This document shows, piece after piece, positions 8,062 through 16,929 of a DNA stretch of 64,000 nucleotides. The notes beneath the pieces are model-generated. The model did no database searches, was not told the origin of the DNA, and saw only the letters and a program-made list of their open reading frames with translations. The DNA is from Pedobacter sp. PF22-3 (GTDB taxonomy: Bacteria > Bacteroidota > Bacteroidia > Sphingobacteriales > Sphingobacteriaceae). The first letter of the stretch is position 1. The number at the start of each line of letters is the position of its first letter. The position numbers and the translations under genes are program-made. Where the stretch lies: the NCBI RefSeq assembly GCF_026239555.1, contig NZ_JAPIVP010000004.1:248001-312000 (forward strand). Reading direction: 5' to 3'.

Positions 8062-8667
8062 TTACTTTTTATACTTCCACATCCTTGTTTTACCTTCTGC
8101 AAGCCATAACAAAGTAGTTTCCAATCTTTTTAATCTGGTAGCTTCTGTTTTGGCTTCTTCGAGCCATAAAATATAATCTTTTTTATTGGAAGGGCTGAAA
8201 TTCTGGAATACCGATAGCGCTGCAGGATCTTCTTGTAAAGCCTCCATAAAATATTCAGGTACAATAATTTCTTTTTTCTCTGTAGATTTTGGCTTTGACG
8301 GCAGTTTTATATTATCCTCATTTAATTGAATAGCCTGTTGAATGTAGGCAATCAGGATTTCATCTGAAGGCAAATCATCAAAAGATTTTATTTTGCCTAA
8401 TAAGCCCATGGATTCGGACTGTTCTTTAAAAATACCATATTCGTCACTTATTAACGCTCCTTTCCAGAAACCAAAGGCACAATGATGCTTAAATGAAGCT
8501 ATGTGACAAACTGTACCTTTATAATCAAAGAACGGCATCCCCCACTTAATTTTCTCTTCAATCCGGGCATCTGCCTTATGTACCAAATTCCTTAAATGAT
8601 CTAAAATGGGAATGGCAAATTCCGCAGAATTGATAATGTATTGGTCAACTTGAACACTGGTATGCAT
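8062..8667 (-). CDS. YdeI/DUF1801-family protein
   Basis: The protein has 201 residues in two parts. Residues 10-110 form a DUF1801 domain (ILDHLRNLVHKADARIEEKIKWGMPFF and ICHIASF-like strands), and residues 130-200 a YdeI/OmpD-associated helical region (YFMEALQEDP...FSPSNKKDYILWLEEAKTEATR). B. subtilis YdeI-type proteins are linked to surface or peptide resistance, but the biochemical role is not established. It is convergent with the NlpC/P60 gene with no spacer, and only 23 bp separate its start from the next gene upstream. Confidence 0.8.
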   Translation of the reverse strand: MHTSVQVDQYIINSAEFAIPILDHLRNLVHKADARIEEKIKWGMPFFDYKGTVCHIASFKHHCAFGFWKGALISDEYGIFKEQSESMGLLGKIKSFDDLPSDEILIAYIQQAIQLNEDNIKLPSKPKSTEKKEIIVPEYFMEALQEDPAALSVFQNFSPSNKKDYILWLEEAKTEATRLKRLETTLLWLAEGKTRMWKYKK

Positions 8668-8690
8668 AGCTGAAAATTTAGTTCATAAAG

Positions 8691-9578
8691 CTACAGCAAA
8701 ACAACCTTTAAAGCAAGTTCTACCTCTCCGCTATTCAGAAATTTCTTTGCCAGTTCATGTAATTCCCTTTCGCGGTTGGTGCTGTCGCCAATAGTAGCAT
8801 CGAGTATTTCTTTTACTTCTGAATTTGTGCTGATCAGATCAATTTCTTCATCAGTAGGTATTTGCTCAACATTACCGAGCATACCTAAATCGTTTCCTGT
8901 TAACACTTTCGAAAAGCGGACTGATTGTGGTAAACGGTCTACACCAATACCTAATTTAGCCAAAGGTTTTGCTACCTTAAATAAATTATCACTGGTAACT
9001 CTGCAATACCAATCTCCTCCCAAACGTGCAACAAGATCCATTTTATGCTGATCTATCCTGCCATTTTCATCTAAAACCGCTTCATTAATATGAATCACTT
9101 TTATTTCAGCCAGTACCAGGTTTCCGGCACCATGGTTCTCACCTAAAGAAATTACTTCATTCACCACACACTCAAACTGCACCGGCGCTTCTGCAACTCT
9201 TGGTGGTTGAACCAGGTCAGACTTTAACATGGTAAATCCTGCTTTCTCAAACTCATTTACACCTTTAGCATATTCAGTACTGGCCAAACTCATCTGCTGC
9301 ACCATATCGTAGTTTACAATATTAATCACACATTCTTTAACCTGCAGTACATTTTCCAAGCTATGTTTAGTGGTATTATCGCGCACTCTCCTCGATGGCG
9401 AAAAAATACAAATAGGTGGATTGGTGCTGAACATATTAAAGAAACTGAAAGGACTTAAATTTATATTTCCTTCAGTATCAATAGTGGAGGCAAAGCAGAT
9501 CGGACGCGGAGCGATAGCGTATTGCAGGTAGTTTTGTAGTTCTACTGGCGTTAAATTTGAGGTCTTAAGTGATACCAA
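8691..9578 (-). CDS. Flavin reductase-like (FMN-binding split barrel) protein
   Basis: Residues 15-190 form a flavin-reductase-like split barrel: IAPRPICFASTIDTEGNINL, SPFSFFNMFSTNPP and CVINIV are typical FMN-binding segments. The remaining 100 residues (to 295) are a helical extension. Proteins of this kind either reduce flavin for a partner oxygenase or use FMN directly. It lies downstream of the fumarylacetoacetase gene on the same strand, separated by 333 bp containing a repeat, so co-transcription is uncertain. A role beside aromatic degradation is inference from position. Confidence 0.8.
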   Translation of the reverse strand: MVSLKTSNLTPVELQNYLQYAIAPRPICFASTIDTEGNINLSPFSFFNMFSTNPPICIFSPSRRVRDNTTKHSLENVLQVKECVINIVNYDMVQQMSLASTEYAKGVNEFEKAGFTMLKSDLVQPPRVAEAPVQFECVVNEVISLGENHGAGNLVLAEIKVIHINEAVLDENGRIDQHKMDLVARLGGDWYCRVTSDNLFKVAKPLAKLGIGVDRLPQSVRFSKVLTGNDLGMLGNVEQIPTDEEIDLISTNSEVKEILDATIGDSTNRERELHELAKKFLNSGEVELALKVVLL

Positions 9579-9783
9579 AACTTGAAATGATTAATTTGAT
9601 AATGATTCTTTTTGAAGCGCAAAAGCAATAGTTATCAGGAAATAGCTGAATTTCCATACGCTATTATTCTGATGGAAACATCGGAATGAAAACTGCTGTA
9701 TGCTTTATCTAACAAAATTGAATAAAGTAATCTAAACCTGAATTCGTTCTAATTATATAGTTCTTTATTTTTTCAGCAACGAT

Positions 9784-9844
9784 CGTCATGCTGAGCTTGT
9801 TTCAGCATCTAACCTGTAGATCCTGAAATAAATTCAGGATGACG
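9784..9844. repeat. CGTCA-TGACG palindromic repeat, copy P2
   Basis: Arms ATGCTGAGC...TTTCAGCAT and ATCCTGAA...TTCAGGAT between CGTCAT and ATGACG. It sits in the 333-bp gap between the flavin-reductase-like gene and the fumarylacetoacetase gene; nothing else is visible in that gap. Confidence 0.75.
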
Positions 9845-9911
9845 ATTGCATAATAATCCAGCATTAAAAATATTAACTGCTAAATAATTACAATTAATTT
9901 AAGAAACCTTC

Positions 9912-10907
9912 TTACTTCTTCAACGCCAGGATCGAAAAATCCGTATCAGCTTTCGTAATGGTATTGGTCAATGCACCTAAGCCTGTTATCTCCATTTCCA
10001 CAACATCGCCCGGCTGTAACCACTGTACTTTATAGTTAGGATCGTTTAACAAACCGGTACCGTTCAGCTCTAAAAAACAGCCTGTTCCAATGGTTCCGGA
10101 ACCGATTACATCACCAGGGAGAATATCTACACCGTAGGCACAACGTTCAATAATTTCGGCGAAAGTCCAGTCCATATCAGCGGCGTTTCCTTTAGAAACT
10201 TCTATGCCATTTACGCGGCAAGTCATCTTTAGGTCGTAAGCATTACCAACGTGTCCTTCTTTCGGCGCAACCTTATACTGCAATAACTCATCAGGTGTTA
10301 CCAGCCATGGGCCAATTACGGTAGAAAAATCTTTTCCTTTTGCAGGACCTAAATTCAACAACATCTCTTCCATCTGCAAAGTACGTGCGCTCATATCATT
10401 CATGACCATATAACCTGCAATATATTCATCAGCTTCGGCAGCTTTAATATTTCTACCTTTTTTACCAATAACAATGGCGAGCTCCAGTTCGAAATCCAGC
10501 TTATCAAAATGATCTGGCATGCATTCAATTTCTCCTGTTCCCTGAATAGCATTATGATTAGTGAAATAAAAGATCGGGTATTCATCAAATTGAGGAATCA
10601 TATCTACCTTTCTGTTTCTACGTGCCGCAGCAACATGTTGCCTGAAAGCGTAACCATCACGACAACTGGTAGGATGTGGAACAGGAGCCAAAATTTCGTA
10701 AAAAATTTCTTCTTTAGCAGCTAAACTACCCTCTTTTATTTGATCGTCTATCCTTTTTGCTCTTTCCATTAACACTTCGCCACCCTGCAAAAACATACTC
10801 ATATTATCTGGAAGCAATTTATCGCAACTATTTAAGTTATAAATATGTCCGTCGATAAATATGCCAAGATGCTCCCTGTCTTCGGTCTTATAAGATACTA
10901 GTTTCAT
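9912..10907 (-). CDS. Fumarylacetoacetate hydrolase family protein, probable fumarylacetoacetase
   Basis: The protein has 331 residues with a FAH fold. FELELA carries two metal-ligand Glu (140 and 142), and Asp171 in VMNDMSART is the next ligand; GTIGTGCFLELNG near the C-terminus is the conserved closing block. In tyrosine breakdown fumarylacetoacetase splits fumarylacetoacetate to fumarate and acetoacetate. FAH-fold proteins also act on other acylpyruvates, but the neighbours, divergent homogentisate and 4-hydroxyphenylpyruvate dioxygenase genes, argue for the tyrosine pathway. The 356-bp divergent region to hmgA probably holds both promoters. Confidence 0.85.
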   Translation of the reverse strand: MKLVSYKTEDREHLGIFIDGHIYNLNSCDKLLPDNMSMFLQGGEVLMERAKRIDDQIKEGSLAAKEEIFYEILAPVPHPTSCRDGYAFRQHVAAARRNRKVDMIPQFDEYPIFYFTNHNAIQGTGEIECMPDHFDKLDFELELAIVIGKKGRNIKAAEADEYIAGYMVMNDMSARTLQMEEMLLNLGPAKGKDFSTVIGPWLVTPDELLQYKVAPKEGHVGNAYDLKMTCRVNGIEVSKGNAADMDWTFAEIIERCAYGVDILPGDVIGSGTIGTGCFLELNGTGLLNDPNYKVQWLQPGDVVEMEITGLGALTNTITKADTDFSILALKK

Positions 10908-11067
10908 ATATGATTTGGTTAAATACGCGGTAAAGCTAAGAAATTAGCCCATTCAAAATAAAACTTGAGCGTTATTATTTTAATGCATTAAACTTTTGAA
11001 GAGGTAATTAAAGATAATTAAAATTTTAACTTTTAAATAAAATACTTATCTTGGTACCATTAAAACC

Positions 11068-11169
11068 ATGATCTTAAAAGCATTACATATTAATCTGGTA
11101 AACGACGCTATTGCAGCCCGTCGCTATAAGATGCTATCCAAGCTGATCATGGCTCAGTATTCACTGTAA
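11068..11169 (+). CDS. Candidate small ORF upstream of hmgA (33 residues)
   Basis: ATG 11068 opens a frame of 33 codons, starting MILKALHINLVNDAIAARRY and ending SKLIMAQYSL, in the divergent fumarylacetoacetase-hmgA region. TATCTTGG 19 bp upstream is one mismatch from a TAnnTTTG -7 element. The peptide is amphipathic and basic with no run of Phe or Tyr, so a classical attenuating leader is not supported. It could be an independent small protein or chance. Confidence 0.3.
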   Translation: MILKALHINLVNDAIAARRYKMLSKLIMAQYSL

Positions 11170-11263
11170 TTTCATTCACCTTTCTTTTTAAATTTAAACG
11201 CATCGTCGTTTTAATTGTTAATTCATTAGGATTTTTTCTTTCTAACCATAACACCATTTAATT

Positions 11264-12430
11264 ATGCCTGTTTATCATAAATTGGGGCAGATTCCAGCTA
11301 AGCGACACACGGTTTTTCGTAAACCTGATGGAAATCTTTATGCCGAAGAATTGGTATCAACCGAAGGTTTTTCCAGTTTATATTCATTGGTTTATCACTG
11401 CCACCCGCCAACCATTGTAAAACATTTAGGTGAGCCTTACAACGTTGAACCCAAAATAGCGCGCGAAAAGCACCTGAAACACACTAGTTTAATTGGTTTC
11501 AACATTAAACCGGAAGATGATTTTCTAAAAAGTAGAAAAGCCATTCTGGTAAATAGCGATCTGCATATCGTTTTAGCTGCACCAAGAAAATCGATGACCG
11601 ATTATTTCTACAAAAATAGTCAGGCGGACGAGATGATCTTCGTACATGAAGGCTCTGGAAAGCTAAAAACGGGATTCGGAGAAATTAAGTTTGCTTATGG
11701 CGATTATCTGATTATTCCAAGGGGCACCATTTATCAGATGGAATTTGATACTGAACAGAACAGGTTGTTCATTGTAGAAAGTTTTAGTCCATTAAGGGCG
11801 CCAAAAAGATATTTAAATCAATATGGACAGTTAATGGAGCATGCGCCTTATTGTGAGCGCGACTTAAGATTACCAGAGAACCTGCAAACACATGATGAGT
11901 ATGGCGATTTTAAAGTTCTCATTAAAAAACAGGGTTTAATTTATCCCTACACTTATGGTACACATCCTTTTGATTATGTAGGCTGGGACGGTTATCATTA
12001 TCCCTATGCTTTCTCTATCCACGATTTTGAGCCGATAACAGGCCGATTACACCAACCACCTCCGGTTCACCAAACTTTCGAAGGACACAATTTTGTGGTT
12101 TGCTCATTTGTTCCCCGAAAATACGATTATCATCCCGATTCGATTCCTGCACCATATAACCACAGCAATGTAGATAGCGACGAAGTGCTTTATTATGTAG
12201 ATGGTGATTTTATGAGCCGCAAAAGCGTGGTGAAAGGACAGATTACCCTGCATCCTGGAGGTATTCCACATGGGCCACATCCGGGTACTGTAGAAAAATC
12301 GATTGGAAAAGAAAAAACAGATGAGCTGGCAGTAATGATCGATCCTTTTAAGCCTTTAAAGCTTACACAGGACGCCGTGGATATCGAAGACGAAAATTAT
12401 CACAAAAGCTGGCAGATTAATGTAGAATAA
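11264..12430 (+). CDS. hmgA: Homogentisate 1,2-dioxygenase
   Basis: This iron-dependent ring-cleaving enzyme turns homogentisate into maleylacetoacetate. The protein has 388 residues, shorter than the human or Pseudomonas enzymes (about 430-445), as is usual for the Bacteroidota form. Conserved blocks: HPPTI near residue 47, PPVHQTFEGHNFVVCSFVPR, then the metal site with His300 (NHSNVDSDE; Asp306 or Glu307 as acidic ligand) and His336 in GGIPHGPHPG. It is followed by hpd on the same strand, with 151 bp of palindromic word repeats between. Position and order support a phenylalanine/tyrosine catabolic unit. Confidence 0.93.
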   Translation: MPVYHKLGQIPAKRHTVFRKPDGNLYAEELVSTEGFSSLYSLVYHCHPPTIVKHLGEPYNVEPKIAREKHLKHTSLIGFNIKPEDDFLKSRKAILVNSDLHIVLAAPRKSMTDYFYKNSQADEMIFVHEGSGKLKTGFGEIKFAYGDYLIIPRGTIYQMEFDTEQNRLFIVESFSPLRAPKRYLNQYGQLMEHAPYCERDLRLPENLQTHDEYGDFKVLIKKQGLIYPYTYGTHPFDYVGWDGYHYPYAFSIHDFEPITGRLHQPPPVHQTFEGHNFVVCSFVPRKYDYHPDSIPAPYNHSNVDSDEVLYYVDGDFMSRKSVVKGQITLHPGGIPHGPHPGTVEKSIGKEKTDELAVMIDPFKPLKLTQDAVDIEDENYHKSWQINVE

Positions 12431-12440
12431 AATTAGTAGG

Positions 12441-12565
12441 AAGTCGGTAGTCCGAGGTCCGAAGATAACGTGCAGATGAAATATATGACGAGCAATTATT
12501 CAACATTTTAATAACAACATATTTAACAATATCACATCCGACTTCGTACCTCCGAACTCGGACTT
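12441..12565. repeat. Palindromic word repeat between hmgA and hpd
   Basis: Left arm is built of AAGTCGG/AGTCCGAGGTCCGAAG words, right arm of CCGACTTCGTACCTCCGAA and CTCGGACTT words, roughly reverse complements. RNA from this stretch could fold into one long imperfect hairpin between two probably co-transcribed genes. Confidence 0.6.
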
Positions 12566-12581
12566 AATTAACAACAAACAA

Positions 12582-13712
12582 ATGGAAACACAAACATTCG
12601 CAGAAAAAATATCAAAAGCACCAGATTTTCTGCCTATTAACGGAACAGATTATATCGAATTTTACGTGGGCAACGCCAAGCAGGCTGCTCATTATTATAA
12701 AACGGCATTTGGTTTTCAAAGTTTAGCCTACGCCGGGCCAGAAACTGGCGTGCGCGATCGTTCATCTTATGTATTGCAACAGGGTAAAATCAGGCTGATC
12801 TTAACCACAGCATTAAAATCTGATCATCCAATATCAGAACATGTTAAAAAACATGGCGATGGCGTAAAAGTATTGGCGCTTTGGGTAGATGATGCATATA
12901 GTGCCTATGAAGAAACTACAAAACGTGGTGCTAAACCATACATGGAGCCTAAAACCTTAACAGATGAACATGGCGAAGTTAAAATGAGCGGAATTTACAC
13001 TTATGGCGAAACAATACACATGTTTATTGAGCGTAAAAATTATAATGGAACTTTTATGCCAGGTTACCGTGTGTGGGAAAGCGATTATCAACCTGCCGAT
13101 GCTGGTCTGTTATACATTGATCATTGCGTGGGCAATGTAGGTTGGAACCGCATGAACGAAGCCGTACAATGGTATGAGGATGTAATGGGTTTTGTAAATA
13201 TTCTATCTTTTGATGATAAGCAGATCAACACAGAATATTCGGCTTTGATGAGTAAAGTGATGAGTAATGGCAACGGTTTTTCAAAATTCCCGATCAATGA
13301 GCCTGCAGAAGGCAAAAAGAAATCACAGATTGAAGAATACCTGGAATATTATGAGGGCGAAGGCGTTCAGCATATTGCCGTAGCTACAAAAGACATTGTT
13401 AAAACAGTTAAAGAATTAAAATCGCGCGGCGTTGAATTTTTAAGTGCTCCACCAGAAGCCTATTATGATATGATGCCTCAACGTGTAGGCAAAATTGATG
13501 AAGAAATAGCCTTATTGGAGAGCCTGGGTATTTTAGTTGATTGTGATGAAGAGGGTTATCTTTTACAGATTTTTACCAAACCAGTTGAAGACCGTCCTAC
13601 TCTTTTCTTCGAGATTATTCAACGTAAAGGTGCACAGAGTTTTGGTGCCGGTAATTTTAAAGCATTGTTTGAATCGTTAGAGCGCGAACAGGAATTAAGA
13701 GGTAATTTGTAA
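12582..13712 (+). CDS. hpd: 4-hydroxyphenylpyruvate dioxygenase
   Basis: The enzyme makes homogentisate from 4-hydroxyphenylpyruvate using ferrous iron. The 376-residue protein has the two vicinal-oxygen-chelate domains. The iron ligands of the C-terminal domain are all present: His181 (YIDHCVGNVG), His264 (GVQHIAVAT) and Glu344 (LFFEIIQRKG), followed by the conserved FGAGNFKALFESLE. The start METQTF is preceded by a normal-length upstream region. Together with the hydroxylase at 3.9 kb, hmgA and the fumarylacetoacetase it provides four steps of phenylalanine catabolism; maleylacetoacetate isomerase and the aminotransferase are not in the window. Confidence 0.95.
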   Translation: METQTFAEKISKAPDFLPINGTDYIEFYVGNAKQAAHYYKTAFGFQSLAYAGPETGVRDRSSYVLQQGKIRLILTTALKSDHPISEHVKKHGDGVKVLALWVDDAYSAYEETTKRGAKPYMEPKTLTDEHGEVKMSGIYTYGETIHMFIERKNYNGTFMPGYRVWESDYQPADAGLLYIDHCVGNVGWNRMNEAVQWYEDVMGFVNILSFDDKQINTEYSALMSKVMSNGNGFSKFPINEPAEGKKKSQIEEYLEYYEGEGVQHIAVATKDIVKTVKELKSRGVEFLSAPPEAYYDMMPQRVGKIDEEIALLESLGILVDCDEEGYLLQIFTKPVEDRPTLFFEIIQRKGAQSFGAGNFKALFESLEREQELRGNL

Positions 13713-13743
13713 TAGCGAATTAAGTGATGTATTTAATTTAAGG

Positions 13744-13820
13744 CGTCACCCTGATCCGATAGCTATCGGATTTATTTCAGGGTCTCAGACAAAAGATACT
13801 GAAACAAGTTCAGCATGACG
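13744..13820. repeat. CGTCA-TGACG palindromic repeat, copy P3
   Basis: Same architecture as P1 including the CCGATAGCTATCGG extension of the left arm; right arm ACTGAAACAAGTTCAGCATGACG is partly mismatched. Starts 31 bp after the hpd stop. Confidence 0.75.
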
Positions 13821-13840
13821 ACGATCCAAAATCAAGCACA

Positions 13841-13872
13841 AAAAAGAGCAGGTTCAAACCTGCTCTTTTTTA
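13841..13872 (+). terminator. Terminator after hpd
   Basis: AAAGAGCAGGTTCAAACCTGCTCTTT: 12-bp perfect stem with flanking A and T runs, so it could work in both directions. It ends the hmgA-hpd unit. Confidence 0.85.
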
Positions 13873-13931
13873 GTTTTAATCAAATAATTATTTAAATTTA
13901 GTTACACACAAACATTTAAACCTTAATTATT

Positions 13932-14402
13932 ATGAGAACAAAATTAACGCTGGTTTTATTACTGGCTGCATCATTCAGTGGCTTCGCACAAACAAAGGCC
14001 GAAATTGTTAAAAACATCAATCAACTATTGGCAAAAGCCATCGGCGGAACCAATATTACTTTGCATAATGGTACGGAAACAGCATTTACCATTACAGCAA
14101 ATTCATTTTCAATTGATGAGGAAATGAATTTCGGGGTTTTTACAATGGGAAAAACATTTGCCAGTTCAGATCGTGCCACGGAAGAAACCAGCACCAAATC
14201 TCAAATACAGACCTGGAATGGGTTCAAGGTCAGTCCTGAACAGAATAACCCAAAAATTAAATCAGTTTATCCGGTTATTAATAAACTAGAGGCTGAGCCT
14301 GATCATGATAAAAACGGAATTAAATATTATTGTTTAACTGGTGATGAAGAGAAATTGATAGTTGCGTTAACACAGCTGCAAGGACTTTATAAGAGAAAAT
14401 AG
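13932..14402 (+). CDS. Secreted hypothetical protein
   Basis: The protein has 156 residues with a clear signal peptide cleaved about residue 20 (LLLAASFSGFAQ). The mature part is mixed alpha/beta, with KAEIVKNINQLLAKAIG as an N-terminal helix and no cysteines except one near the C-terminus (YYCLTGDEE). I do not recognise a family. It stands alone between the hpd terminator and a repeat-rich gap. Confidence 0.7.
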   Translation: MRTKLTLVLLLAASFSGFAQTKAEIVKNINQLLAKAIGGTNITLHNGTETAFTITANSFSIDEEMNFGVFTMGKTFASSDRATEETSTKSQIQTWNGFKVSPEQNNPKIKSVYPVINKLEAEPDHDKNGIKYYCLTGDEEKLIVALTQLQGLYKRK

Positions 14403-14416
14403 TTTTCGATTAATAC

Positions 14417-14698
14417 CGTCATTTCGAGCGAAGTGCAACGCAGTCGAGAAATCTTTTAAAGTGCTATAAAACCAAAGATTTCTTCAGCGAAGCCGACAAC
14501 CTAGGGATTCTGCGAAGATTTTATTTTAATAAATTTCTCCCCACCTGTACGGGCATCCACTTCGCGTTACTCCGGTCGAGATGATGGCCGGTCTATCAGA
14601 ATCTTTAGATGATCGCTTCGCTAAGAACTCGAAAGCCCGGTGAAGCTAAATCTTTCTAATAGATTTCTCCATTTCGCTGCGCTTCAGTCGAGATGACG
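14417..14698. repeat. Mosaic of GTCATTTCGAG...CGAGATGACG palindromic repeats, P4
   Basis: Opens CGTCATTTCGAGCGAAGTGC and closes CTTCAGTCGAGATGACG. In between are several AAATCTTT/AGATTTCTCC arms, an internal CCGGTCGAGATGATGG end and an internal GCTTCGC arm, as if two or three copies had merged. No gene is visible across 14403-14808. Confidence 0.7.
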
Positions 14699-14714
14699 TC
14701 TTTTTTATTTAGCT

Positions 14715-14795
14715 CGTCATTCCCGCTCAGGCGGGAATCTTAATGCTTATGAAACATAACATGCATTAAGATTCCCAACCAAGTTGGGAATGACG
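14715..14795. repeat. CGTCATTCCCG...GGGAATGACG palindrome, P5
   Basis: Left arm CGTCATTCCCGCTCAGGCGG, then GGAATCTTAATGC, with a matching GCATTAAGATTCCC and TTGGGAATGACG on the right. It ends 14 bp before the stop codon of the pyruvate oxidase gene and could act as its terminator-like 3' structure. Confidence 0.75.
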
Positions 14796-14808
14796 AAACT
14801 TTTCTAAA

Positions 14809-16545
14809 CTACAACACTTCCCCCAAATGTTTATAATTCGATTTTATCGTATCCAGCACCTCGCTCATTTTCCCACCCAGCATTAATTTTGTCATCGATT
14901 CTGTCATGCCTTTGATTTGTGCCCATTCTATTTTTGGTGGCATGGCTAAAGCATTTGGATTCGTCATGATATTTAACAAAACTGGTCCGTCTTCATTTAA
15001 TGCATGACTGATCGCGGTTTCTACTTCTTCTGGTTTAGCTATGGTTATTCCTTTAAAACCCATAGCCTGTGCTACCAATGCAAAATCAGGATTAATCATA
15101 TCTGTTTCATTGTCAGGCAAACCATCAACTTCCATTTCCAACTTTACCATTCCCAGGGCCCTGTTGTTAAATACAATCAGTTTTATTGGTAGGTTATATT
15201 GTTTAATGGTAGCCAAATCACCTAGGAGCATTGATAGACCACCATCACCACATAACGCAATTACTTGTTGTTCCGGATGTGCCAATGCCGCACCAATGGC
15301 CATCGGCATCGCATTCGCCATTGAGCCATGGTTAAAAGAACCCAGCATTTTGCGTTTACCCGTTCCATCTATAAAACGTGCCCCCCAAACGCAGCACATT
15401 CCGGTGTCTACCGTAAAAATGGCATCATCAGCCGCTAAACGGTTTATGGTTTCGGCTACAAATTCAGGTTGTATTTTATTTTCCTCACCCTGATCTTTAA
15501 CATAAACCTGCTGTCTTTCTTTCACTTTCTGATAAAACTCCAATTGAGATTTTAAGAAACCATCATCTTTCTTTTCAGTAAGTAGTGGCAATAATGCTTT
15601 TATCGAATCGCTGATGTTGCCACATAAACCCATGGTAAGTTTAGCCCTCCTGCCCAAACGTTCGGGTTTTTCATCAATCTGCACAATTTTATTCTTAACA
15701 GGCATAAAATTTACGTAAGGAAAATCGGTCCCCAGTAAAAGCACTACATCAGCCTCGTGCATGGCATGATAGCCCGACGGTTGTCCTAAAAGGCCAGTCA
15801 TTCCCACTTCATATGGATTATTATATTGTATGCCCATTTTTCCTCTGAAAGAAAACCCTACAGGTGCTTTTAATTTAGCTGCTAATTCTACCACCTCATC
15901 ATGCGCTTCGGCAGCACCTATGCCACAGTAAATCATAATTTTCTTTTCACCATTAAGCAGGTCTGACAAATCTTTCAACTCCTGGTCGGAAGGACGGATC
16001 ACTGGCTTATTGGTGAATAATTGCATAGAAGTTACACTTTCCACTGCATCCAGTTGTGCAACATCGCCAGGCAAACCAAAAACGGCAACACCTTTTTTAT
16101 GAATGGCGTGCTGAACGGCCGTTTGAAACATCCTTGGCACCTGCTCGGCAGTGGTAGCTACCTGGTTATAGTAACTACAATCATCAAATAATTTTATGGT
16201 GTTTGTTTCCTGAAAAAAGTCCATTCCAAATTCGCCTGTCGGAATGGTTGATGCAATGGCAATCACCGGAACATGGCTTCGGTGTGCATCATAGAGGCCG
16301 TTAATCAGGTGTACATGGCCTGGCCCACAACTACCCGCACAACAAGCAATCCCGTCAAGTTCTGCTTCGGCTGCCGCTGCAAAGGCACCAGCCTCTTCAT
16401 TGCGTACGTGGATCCACTTTATCTTGCCATTTCTTCTTACTGCGTCGTTAAAATAATTTAAACTATCTCCTGTAACGGCATAAACTCTTTTTACACCAAC
16501 CTCAACCAGCATTTCAACCAGTTGTTCTGCAACATTTTTACCCAT
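14809..16545 (-). CDS. poxB: Thiamine-diphosphate enzyme, probable pyruvate oxidase/dehydrogenase (PoxB-like)
   Basis: The 578-residue protein has the full three-domain layout of the acetolactate synthase/pyruvate oxidase family. The N-terminal Pyr domain has the cofactor Glu50 (HVRNEEAGAFAAA), the middle domain a FAD-type fold, and the C-terminal PP domain the GDGG...NN signature (ALCGDGGLSMLLGD...LIVFNN). Segments GMDFFQETNT and DDCSYYNQ match E. coli PoxB, which oxidises pyruvate to acetate and CO2 at the membrane with quinone. Related enzymes with phosphate or other keto acids cannot be excluded. It is monocistronic. Confidence 0.85.
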   Translation of the reverse strand: MGKNVAEQLVEMLVEVGVKRVYAVTGDSLNYFNDAVRRNGKIKWIHVRNEEAGAFAAAAEAELDGIACCAGSCGPGHVHLINGLYDAHRSHVPVIAIASTIPTGEFGMDFFQETNTIKLFDDCSYYNQVATTAEQVPRMFQTAVQHAIHKKGVAVFGLPGDVAQLDAVESVTSMQLFTNKPVIRPSDQELKDLSDLLNGEKKIMIYCGIGAAEAHDEVVELAAKLKAPVGFSFRGKMGIQYNNPYEVGMTGLLGQPSGYHAMHEADVVLLLGTDFPYVNFMPVKNKIVQIDEKPERLGRRAKLTMGLCGNISDSIKALLPLLTEKKDDGFLKSQLEFYQKVKERQQVYVKDQGEENKIQPEFVAETINRLAADDAIFTVDTGMCCVWGARFIDGTGKRKMLGSFNHGSMANAMPMAIGAALAHPEQQVIALCGDGGLSMLLGDLATIKQYNLPIKLIVFNNRALGMVKLEMEVDGLPDNETDMINPDFALVAQAMGFKGITIAKPEEVETAISHALNEDGPVLLNIMTNPNALAMPPKIEWAQIKGMTESMTKLMLGGKMSEVLDTIKSNYKHLGEVL

Positions 16546-16821
16546 GAAAATATTTTTAAATGATGGATTTTATATAGCTAATAAATAGCAGAAACTGATG
16601 TATTGTTTTAGGCTAAAAGCAAAAAGAACCAATCTGACCTTGAAAAGACTTTGGATCAAATGTAACATCAATAAAGCTGTAATAGCTGAATAAAGTTTCT
16701 TCACTAAAACTTCATAAATGAAGTGCACCTTTGATATAACAAAACACGAAGCGATTTCAATTTTGTTAAATTCTAAAAACTCATAATTAGTTTTTTAGTT
16801 TTCCGGTTACCCTTATCTGAT

Positions 16822-16858
16822 ACCTCATGTATTGCAAAATACATGAGGTTTTTTGTTT
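16822..16858 (+). terminator. Orphan plus-strand terminator
   Basis: Perfect 12-bp stem ACCTCATGTATT/AATACATGAGGT with a GCAA loop, then TTTTTTG. The minus-strand reading has no T run. No plus-strand gene lies upstream for 2.4 kb, so it may end an unannotated RNA. The 16546-16821 stretch holds only a 31-codon frame from 16598. Confidence 0.7.
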
Positions 16859-16929
16859 AAATTAGCCAATAATCTCAGATCGAATTAGTGAAACATTTTG
16901 AAGGTTTTCTATATATATTTAATTGTAAT

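Noticed and set aside
13744..14795. Possible CRISPR or tRNA cluster in the repeat-rich stretch
   Set aside because: Repeats are palindromes of unequal length without regular spacers; no cloverleaf with a TTCGA arm in proper context and no cas genes in the window.
15041..15493. 150-codon plus-strand frame within the pyruvate oxidase gene
   Set aside because: Antisense to a conserved thiamine enzyme; no domain or promoter.
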